Shown: one piece after another, positions 14,546-19,087 of the stretch
How positions within the stretch are numbered: the first letter of the stretch is position 1
Layout: each line of letters starts with the position of its first letter
From: DASYYE01 sp035946955
Lineage (GTDB): Bacteria; Actinomycetota; Actinomycetes; Streptosporangiales; Streptosporangiaceae
Reading direction: 5' to 3'
DNA length: 19,087 bases
NCBI GenBank assembly: GCA_035946955.1
Contig: DASYYE010000119.1
Location: 1-19,087 of the forward strand
Notes under the pieces: generated by a model
The model's input: only the letters and a program-made list of their open reading frames with translations
Database searches by the model: none
What the model was told of the DNA's origin: nothing
Program-made: the position numbers and the translations under genes

Positions 14546-15214
14546 TCAATTGGCACCCACGCTGCTAGTCGAATCTGACGGGTTGGCCACTTTCTCAACC
14601 TTAGATGCATCCCTCCGAGCTTTCCATAGATAAGAGGCGAGCATGAACAGCAATACTACCGGCCCCCCGTTTTGGATTGCTGGATCCCAGGATTGCACCG
14701 TCGCTCCCGGCACCGGAGAAACTTTCGGCGGCTTCGGGGCCTGGGCTTTCACCCTGGCGGCCTGCCATCTTTCCCTGACGTCTGCCTCGTGTTGTTCGAT
14801 GGATTCGAGTTGCGTAGAGAGCTGTGCGCGATGTGCCCCAAGCTCTCTAAATTGTTCCTCGACCATCTCAAGGCGGCGCGTGTTTTCCACCCGTACAGCA
14901 ATTAGGGCGTTCAACTCTGTCCAGAGCGCCGCAGATTCGGGGGTGCTCTCCGTATCGGTTAGCAGGTCAGTAACTTGAACGTTCAGGACTGCGGCGAAGG
15001 CGACGGCTTCGTTGAGGCGGACGGGTCGCTGGCTCTTTTCGACCTTCGCGATGGTGGTCTGATGCATCGAGAAGCCCAGTTGGGTCATGCGCTCGGCGAG
15101 CTGGCCTTGTGTCATGTTGGCAGCCTCACGGAGGGCCCTGAGTCGTTCCGCAAACAGGGTCTCGGCTGCCGCGTAACCCTGCTCTGCTGTAGCCGGAGGC
15201 TGAGTATCCTTCAT
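14546..15214 (-). CDS. HTH protein with coiled coil and hydrophobic tail
   Basis: The 222-residue product has an XRE-type helix-turn-helix at about 21-85 (FAERLRALREAANMTQGQLAE, given here as FAERLRALREAAN and TQGQLAERMTQLGFSM, then HQTTIAKVEKSQRPV), a heptad-rich helical region at about 95-155 (LEMVEEQFRELGAHRAQL, STQLESIEQHEAD), a proline-rich linker (about 157-170) and a hydrophobic stretch at about 183-197 (GGPVVLLFMLASYLW) followed by basic residues. DNA binding with membrane attachment is suggested, though the hydrophobic part is short for a full span. ATG 15214 has no SD; a TATAGG box ends about 10 bases upstream, so the mRNA may be leaderless. An upstream 26-bp inverted repeat may be an autoregulatory operator. 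It is followed by the small acidic gene. Its codon use is also less GC-rich than its neighbours. Confidence 0.8.
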   Translation of the reverse strand: MKDTQPPATAEQGYAAAETLFAERLRALREAANMTQGQLAERMTQLGFSMHQTTIAKVEKSQRPVRLNEAVAFAAVLNVQVTDLLTDTESTPESAALWTELNALIAVRVENTRRLEMVEEQFRELGAHRAQLSTQLESIEQHEADVRERWQAARVKAQAPKPPKVSPVPGATVQSWDPAIQNGGPVVLLFMLASYLWKARRDASKVEKVANPSDSTSSVGAN

Positions 15215-15224
15215 GAGGATAGAG

Positions 15225-15298
15225 CCTATAACCCAGAGGAGGTTGCGTCCAGCCTCCAGCCCTGGGATGCTATGTACAGCATCCCAGAGGAGGTTGGA
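15225..15298 (-). promoter_or_regulatory. Promoter and operator of the HTH/coiled-coil gene
   Basis: CTGGGATGCT (15262-15271) and AGCATCCCAG (15278-15287) are perfect complements around ATGTAC. On the minus strand TATAGG (15230-15225) is a plausible -10 box 10 bases before the ATG. CCCAGAGGAGGTTG occurs twice as a direct repeat (15232-15245 and 15284-15297). Together these look like an autoregulated promoter. Confidence 0.55.
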
Positions 15299-15319
15299 GC
15301 CGGTACCCCAAATTAGCTT

Positions 15320-15351
15320 GGGTGGCTGGGTGCGCGAACACCCAGCCACCC
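15320..15351. terminator. 13-bp hairpin beside the tRNA-like sequence
   Basis: GGGTGGCTGGGTG (15320-15332) and CACCCAGCCACCC (15339-15351) form a perfect 13-bp stem with a CGCGAA loop. It ends one base before the tRNA-like acceptor stem begins. It may be a bidirectional terminator insulating the HTH gene, or part of an attachment region. Confidence 0.6.
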
Positions 15352-15352
15352 T

Positions 15353-15419
15353 GGGCCCCGTCTGGTACGCGTCCGGGCTGTCAACCGAGGGCGCGACGGT
15401 TCGAATCCGTCGGGGTCCA
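15353..15419 (+). tRNA. Degenerate tRNA-like sequence (Asp-like GTC anticodon)
   Basis: The T arm is perfect: GACGG-TTCGAAT-CCGTC (15395-15411). A 7-bp acceptor forms between GGGCCCC (15353-15359) and GGGGTCC (15412-15418) with one G-U pair, followed by discriminator A 15419 and no CCA. An anticodon arm of the right length fits at 15373-15389 with loop CTGTCAA (anticodon GTC), but its stem has two mismatches. Only ten bases remain for the D arm, so its 5' half is missing. Total length is 67, against about 73-76. It is probably a decayed tRNA or an attachment-site remnant rather than a working tRNA. Confidence 0.45.
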
Positions 15420-15447
15420 CAGTCACGATACGGCTCATTGCCCGAGG

Positions 15448-15762
15448 TCACCAAGCGCTGGTGACGGTGGGTGGTTCCTGGCAGGAGCGCCCTGGGCAGT
15501 GCGGTCGGCCGTAGGCCGTCCACGTATCGGGATCGTGAGAGGCGGCCCATCCGGAGTGGGCGGCAACGGTGACCGGCGCGGAGGTGGGGGTGGGCGGGCG
15601 GGCCACCTCCAGGGATGGGAACTCTTCCTCGTTGCGGGGGTGTGTCGGCCACAATGGTGGCTCTTCGCCGACACGGTCCAAAGGTGTACTGGTGGCCTCC
15701 TCACTGCTACCGTCGTGGGTTAAGGGCTGGCCTGAGCCGCTAGAGCGTGGCGGTCGATTCAA
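15448..15762 (-). CDS. Doubtful proline-rich ORF
   Basis: A minus-strand frame from TTG 15762 to TGA 15448 encodes 104 residues, mostly proline-, serine- and threonine-rich, with one denser patch (HSGWAASHDPDTWTAYG). That patch faintly recalls the DPxTWxxY segment of phage primase-polymerases, but nothing else of that family is present. The start codon is rare and there is no convincing SD. It may be a real small gene, a decayed fragment, or chance. This is the best coding candidate in the gap between the tRNA-like sequence and 15970. Confidence 0.25.
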   Translation of the reverse strand: MNRPPRSSGSGQPLTHDGSSEEATSTPLDRVGEEPPLWPTHPRNEEEFPSLEVARPPTPTSAPVTVAAHSGWAASHDPDTWTAYGRPHCPGRSCQEPPTVTSAW

Positions 15763-15794
15763 TCCTCAAGCGTCGCCCGTGGTCTGGGGACACC

Positions 15795-15847
15795 GGGTTG
15801 TACCTTTTGTTACCGGACATTCTATTACCGAAAACCCGCCATCCATG
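15795..15847 (+). repeat. Repeat element matching the recombinase 3' end (inverted copy)
   Basis: These 53 bases align without gaps to the minus strand of 3261-3313 (38 identities). The first 19 bases contain the dispersed core (GGGTTGTACCTTTTGTTAC). The translation in the equivalent frame (GLYLLLPDILLPKTRHPW) still resembles the recombinase tail (GLSLLTSDTRFLKTHHPC). Together with the inverted core at 15911-15934 it could bound a MITE-like element of about 140 bases. Confidence 0.65.
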
Positions 15848-15910
15848 GACCGCCCAGGCGTCTTCCAGATGCTGCCGCGCGCCCACTAAACGTTCTAGTT
15901 TCGGACCAGT

Positions 15911-15960
15911 GGCCCATAACAAAAGCGACAATCCTAAACCCGCTGACCAGGGGCGACGCG
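15911..15960 (-). repeat. Copy of the dispersed repeat, extended
   Basis: GGCCCATAACAAAAGCGACA at 15911-15930 and the following bases, including CCCGCTGACC, closely match 2007-2045 in the left flank. The similarity thus extends well beyond the shared core. It lies directly upstream of the AbiEii operon and may carry its promoter region. Confidence 0.65.
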
Positions 15961-15970
15961 TGACCGTCGA

Positions 15971-16525
15971 GTGGACAGCACAGCGTTAGCCGCCGCAGTG
16001 GCCACCATCGCCCAGCGAGCCAGCAGCGAGGGGGAACTCCTGGGACATTCCCAACCGTGGCCCAGCGCGCATCGTCTAGCCCACTCCTTACCGGGCGTGG
16101 GCACGGACCCTGCCGCGCTAGCCCACCACTACCACGCCATCCTGCTTGGCCTGGTTCTCATGCGCGATAATGGGGTCGTGTCTGATCCGGCTGCCGCTAC
16201 TCAGGTGCTCCGGACCCGGTACCGGGCTCGCCTGCCGAGTTCCCTGGGTGAACTTATGGGCCCGGCGCATGGTGTCGTGGAGCTCCCCGCGCATGTCGCC
16301 TGGTCCGGTCTGACCGCCTACGACCTGGACGGTGCCAGGTCGTGCATGACCCTGTACCGGACCGTGCTCGCCGAGGGTCTGCGCGATGACCTGTCTAGCC
16401 TGCTCAACCAGGATCTTTTGCTCAGCCAGTGGCCTATCTTGAGGAACCTCATCAGCAGGAACATCCGGGATGTCTGGGAGTCCGCGTTCCCGGAACTTCG
16501 CGGTACCTGCAAGACAGGTACATGA
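15971..16525 (+). CDS. Unrecognised partner protein of the AbiEii-like toxin
   Basis: The 184-residue protein is largely helical by composition (LAAAVATIAQRASSEGELL, AALAHHYHAILLGLVLMRD, LNQDLLLSQWPILRNLISR) with no recognised domain. GTG 15971 is tentative, since the SD is weak. Its stop (16523-16525) overlaps the ATG of the AbiEii-like gene as ATGA, so translation of the two is coupled, with this protein made first. In AbiE-type systems the first gene is an HTH antitoxin (AbiEi); this protein lacks the AbiEi winged helix, so if it is an antitoxin it is a different kind. It carries a run of hydrophobic residues (ILLGLVLM) but no clear membrane span. Position directly after a dispersed repeat fits mobile cargo. 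Confidence 0.7.
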   Translation: MDSTALAAAVATIAQRASSEGELLGHSQPWPSAHRLAHSLPGVGTDPAALAHHYHAILLGLVLMRDNGVVSDPAAATQVLRTRYRARLPSSLGELMGPAHGVVELPAHVAWSGLTAYDLDGARSCMTLYRTVLAEGLRDDLSSLLNQDLLLSQWPILRNLISRNIRDVWESAFPELRGTCKTGT

Positions 16526-17196
16526 ACCTCACGGACCTGCACCGTCGGCTCTTGCGCGATGTCCTGGACATAGGGGTCGCGCATGGCTTTGTCATCACTG
16601 GCGGCTACGCGGTCCAAGCGCACGGACTAGTGAACCGGTTCAGCCGTGACCTGGATGTCGCCACGCAAAGTCCTGCTCAGATGGAGGTGATTGCTGCCGC
16701 TCTCGCTGACGAACTCACCGCTCGCGGCTGGCAGGTCAGGAAGATCGAGGCGGACCCGTTGTCGGCGCGGATGATGGTCATCGATCCGGTCACCGGGGAG
16801 TCCTGCGAAGTCGACGTGCTGAAGGAGGCCTTCTACCATCCGCCGCAGGCCACAGAGTACGGTCCGGTGCTGGCTCTGGAGGATGTGATCGGCACGAAGG
16901 TTCGTGCTCTCGCTGACCGTGGCGCAGCCCGCGACCTCATCGACGTGCGCGCGGCATCCAGCCTCTACAGCACTGCGGACCTGGAAAACCTTGGCCGCCG
17001 ACATGCACGGGACGAGTTCAGGCTGGCGGATCTCGCGGCACGGCTGGACGGTGCTGAGTGGTTCGAGGACGAAGCCTTCACGGCCTACGGCCTGACCGAG
17101 GATGAAGTGTCTGGTTTGCGGGCCTGGGCGCGCGAGTGGTCTGACGACATCGCCGACCGCATCAGCGAGCAGGTCATCGAGGACGACCTGCCCTGA
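16522..17196 (+). CDS. AbiEii-like nucleotidyltransferase (toxin family)
   Basis: The 224-residue protein belongs to the AbiEii/AbiGii nucleotidyltransferases of the DNA polymerase beta-like fold. The GG motif is ITGGYAVQAHG (Gly27-Gly28). The metal-binding pair is SRDLDVAT (Asp43, Asp45), with a likely third acidic residue at Asp98 (CEVDVL). The conserved ALEDVIGTKVRALADRGAARDLIDV (Lys126, Arg137, Asp138, Asp141), given here as ALEDVIGTKVRAL and RGAARDLIDV, is the usual family signature. Related proteins act as toxins of abortive phage-infection systems, and some add nucleotides to tRNA. ATG 16522 overlaps the partner stop by four bases; a longer frame from 16429 would run over that gene. 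Start choice also puts the first helix at residue 5 as in the family. Confidence 0.88.
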   Translation: MNLTDLHRRLLRDVLDIGVAHGFVITGGYAVQAHGLVNRFSRDLDVATQSPAQMEVIAAALADELTARGWQVRKIEADPLSARMMVIDPVTGESCEVDVLKEAFYHPPQATEYGPVLALEDVIGTKVRALADRGAARDLIDVRAASSLYSTADLENLGRRHARDEFRLADLAARLDGAEWFEDEAFTAYGLTEDEVSGLRAWAREWSDDIADRISEQVIEDDLP

Positions 17197-17294
17197 ATCC
17201 AGCTCCTGGCGACATTGCCCAGCCCAGTGACTTCCGGCAGATCAGCCGTCTGGCTGAAGCAGTGACTTCTATGACACACCCATCAAGAGAAGTG
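17197..17294. other. Spacer after the AbiEii gene with short repeats
   Basis: CAGTGACTTC occurs twice (17225-17234 and 17260-17269). TGACAC (17272-17277) pairs with GTGTCA (17292-17297) across 14 bases and may serve as a weak terminator. No gene is visible. Confidence 0.35.
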
Positions 17295-17480
17295 TCACAA
17301 TCGCGACACGGGCTTGCCCACCCCGTTCGGCCCCGGCAACCGCGATCCGGTCACCCGCGCCGACCGTAAGGTCGACACTGTCCAAGACAGTTTGGGGGCC
17401 GTGAAGGACACCGCATCCCAGTTCCACCGGCGATCGCCGACCACAACCCGGGACGCGGCGGCGGCGCTGGCCGACGGCTC
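17295..17480 (-). pseudogene. Frameshifted ABC ATPase fragment (ABC-F-like)
   Basis: On the minus strand, pieces of an ABC-type ATPase domain lie in order but in alternating frames: DAVSFTAP, then TVLDSVDLTVGAGDRIAVAG after one frameshift near a C-run, then the Walker A GPNGVGK after a second in a G-run, ending at a stop at 17295-17297. Intact ABC-F proteins read through this region in one frame and continue to a signature and Walker B, which are absent. It is therefore a relic, truncated just after Walker A. The 17526-17750 stretch upstream contains no intact gene; a minus-strand frame there shows a hydrophobic patch (MLAGLGMASGVAWAIGG) possibly from the same decayed locus. Confidence 0.65.
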
Positions 17481-17752
17481 CACCGGGGCCCCGGACCGAA
17501 CCGGAACCGCCAATGGCCCAGGCAACCCCTGACGCCATCCCCAGCCCAGCGAGCATGCGGATGCTCGGCTTAGCCAACACGGCCGAGATCACTGCGTCGC
17601 CGATCGGCGAGGAATGTGGGCTGAATGCCCGAGATGAATGTGGCCTGGCGTACAAAAGATTGTCCATGTGCCCACATTTATCGAACACGGTGATCACCAA
17701 GGGGAGCGTGCGCGGGCCGTGAGGACGTGCGGCTCGGCGGTTGGCGGCCCCT

Positions 17753-17768
17753 GTAACCTGCCGGAAAC
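17753..17768 (+). promoter_or_regulatory. GlnR-box-like motif before the glutamine synthetase gene
   Basis: GTAAC-CTGCCG-GAAAC fits the actinomycete GlnR half-pattern gTnAC-N6-GaAAc exactly. It lies 22 bases before the start at 17791, close to the likely SD. A second adjacent box is not apparent, so it is a single unit. Function is inferred from the motif and the nitrogen gene next to it. Confidence 0.45.
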
Positions 17769-17790
17769 ACGGAGGCGGGAGACTGAGCGC

Positions 17791-19087
17791 ATGGACAGGC
17801 AGGAAGAGTTCGTGCTCCGGACGCTGGAGGAACGCGACGTCCGTTTTGTCCGGTTGTGGTTCACCGACGTCCTGGGGTTCCTGAAGTCGGTGGCGGTGGC
17901 GCCCGCTGAGCTCGAGGGGGCGTTCGCCGAGGGGATCGGGTTCGACGGGTCGGCGGTCGAGGGGTTCGCCCGCGTCCACGAGGCGGACATGATCGCCAAG
18001 CCCGACGCGGCCACGTTCCAGCTGTTGCCCTGGCGTGGTGAGGAGTTCGGGGTGGGCAGGATGTTCTGCGACATCATGCTGCCGGATGGTTCACCGTCCT
18101 ACGCCGACCCCCGCTACGTGCTCAAGCGCGCCCTGGCCCGTGCCGCCGACCTCGGCTTCACCTTCTACACCCACCCTGAGGTGGAGTTCTTCCTGCTCAG
18201 GGAGAAGCCCCCGCTGGGCGGCCAGCCGCAGCCGATTGACTCAGGCGGGTACTTCGACCACACGCCGCACAAGATCGCCCACGACTTCCGGCACGTCTCG
18301 ATCCAGATGCTGGAGCAGATGGGCATCTCGGTGGAGTTCAGCCACCACGAGGGCGCGCCCGGCCAGCAGGAGATCGACCTGCGCTACGCCGATGCGCTCA
18401 CCACGGCCGACAACGTCATGTCTTTCCGGCTGGTGATGAAGGAGGTCGCGCTCCAGCAGGGCGTGTACGCCTCGTTCATGCCCAAGCCGTTCACCGAGCA
18501 CCCGGGCTCGGGCATGCACACCCACCTGTCCTTGTTCGAAGGCGACCGGAACGCGTTCTACGAGCCGGGCGCGGAGTTCCAGCTCTCCAAGGCGGGCCGC
18601 GCGTTCATCGCGGGCCTGCTGCGCCACGCCGCCGAGATCACCGCGGTCTGCAACCAGTGGGTCAACTCCTACAAGCGGCTGTGGGGCGCTGCCGAACGCA
18701 CCGCTGGTGCTGGCGGCGAAGCCCCGGCATATGTCTGCTGGGGGCACAACAACCGCTCCGCCCTGGTCCGGGTGCCCATGTACAAGCCGCACAAGGGCAA
18801 CGCCACCCGGATCGAGTTCCGCTCACTCGACTCCGCCTGCAACCCCTACCTGGCGTTCGCGGTGATCCTGGCCGCTGGCCTCAAGGGGATCGAGGCTGGT
18901 TACGAGCTGCCGCCCGCGGCCGAGGACGACGTGTGGGCCCTCACCTCCGCCGAGCGGCGGGCGCTGGGGATCGACCCGCTGCCGCAGAGCCTGGACGCGG
19001 CACTGCACGTGATGGAGGGCAGCGAACTGGTCGCGGACGCACTGGGCGAGCACGTCTTCGACTTCTTCCTGCGCAACACGCGTGACG
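17791..19087 (+). CDS. glnA2: Glutamine synthetase family protein, GlnA2-like (partial)
   Basis: The first 432 residues of a type I glutamine synthetase-family enzyme are present; the gene continues beyond the window (family length about 450). Landmarks include an N-terminal beta-grasp part (FVRLWFTDVLGFLKSVAV, GIGFDGSAVEGF), the catalytic PEVEFFL, HHEGAPGQQEIDLRYADAL, and the ATP-binding PKPFTEHPGSGMHTHLSLF, then NQWVNSYKRLWGAAERT and NNRSALVRVP. It most resembles actinomycete GlnA2, which in Streptomyces coelicolor glutamylates polyamines rather than making glutamine; this substrate is inferred from similarity. The usual adenylylation tyrosine motif NLYxLP is not seen (GYELPPAAEDDVWAL there instead). 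ATG 17791 follows GGAGGCGGGAG, an SD at slightly long spacing. A GlnR-like box lies upstream. Confidence 0.93.
   Translation, partial: MDRQEEFVLRTLEERDVRFVRLWFTDVLGFLKSVAVAPAELEGAFAEGIGFDGSAVEGFARVHEADMIAKPDAATFQLLPWRGEEFGVGRMFCDIMLPDGSPSYADPRYVLKRALARAADLGFTFYTHPEVEFFLLREKPPLGGQPQPIDSGGYFDHTPHKIAHDFRHVSIQMLEQMGISVEFSHHEGAPGQQEIDLRYADALTTADNVMSFRLVMKEVALQQGVYASFMPKPFTEHPGSGMHTHLSLFEGDRNAFYEPGAEFQLSKAGRAFIAGLLRHAAEITAVCNQWVNSYKRLWGAAERTAGAGGEAPAYVCWGHNNRSALVRVPMYKPHKGNATRIEFRSLDSACNPYLAFAVILAAGLKGIEAGYELPPAAEDDVWALTSAERRALGIDPLPQSLDAALHVMEGSELVADALGEHVFDFFLRNTRD

Noticed and set aside
3261..15847. The two inverted repeat copies as attL and attR of the serine integrase
   Set aside because: Possible, but the similarity is 53 bp with a coding-like pattern rather than short half-sites with a common dinucleotide core, and no direct repeat pair was found; left as an open question.
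15569..15889. A plus-strand 106-residue frame through the repeat at 15795
   Set aside because: Only the part inside the repeat resembles another sequence; the rest has no protein-like features and no SD.
1..19087. CRISPR array, rRNA genes, retron or reverse transcriptase
   Set aside because: No regularly spaced repeats, rRNA-like segments or reverse-transcriptase motifs were seen.

Overview
The window is high-GC DNA with GC-rich third codon positions, GTG starts and actinobacterial protein families: a SigE-type ECF sigma factor, DUF5753 XRE regulators, RsbW-like ATPases, a TraB/FtsK-type transfer ATPase, and a GlnA2-like glutamine synthetase with an apparent GlnR-type box. It most likely comes from a filamentous actinomycete. 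It reads as an integrative, conjugation-type island with cargo, set between ordinary chromosomal genes. I recognise families from sequence motifs only; no database search was run.

Left flank (1-3220): the last codons of an unidentified CDS; an ECF sigma factor coupled to a single-span membrane protein that is probably its partner; a non-coding stretch rich in degenerate repeats (1820-2045); a small hypothetical gene (2574-2975). Mobile core (3221-9729, all on the minus strand): large serine recombinase, a small overlapping gene, then a tightly overlapping cassette of replication-relaxation-like protein, FtsK/TraB-like ATPase and a J-domain protein, with a DUF5753 XRE regulator upstream. The XRE gene and the transfer cassette share a 14-bp promoter motif (13/14 identical), so the regulator may control both.

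Cargo (9826-15420): a lipoprotein and a secreted protein in one operon; an RsbW-like ATPase divergent from an XRE-CYTH operon across an 18-bp palindrome; a roughly 480-nt intergenic region packed with abutting hairpins, the best candidate here for an undescribed structured RNA; an HTH/coiled-coil/hydrophobic-tail protein with a small acidic partner; and a degenerate tRNA-like sequence. Right part (15421-19087): a repeat pair resembling those beside the recombinase, an AbiEii-like nucleotidyltransferase translationally coupled to an unrecognised partner, a twice-frameshifted ABC ATPase relic, and a glutamine synthetase cut by the window end.

The main unexplained signals are the structured intergenic region at 13602-14081, the dispersed repeat family with a GGATTGTnnCTTTTGTTA core (six copies on both sides of the island, one encoding the C-terminal tail of the recombinase), a perfect 20-bp inverted repeat at 5416-5583, and the unusual pairings J-domain/FtsK, XRE/CYTH and HTH-coil/acidic protein.
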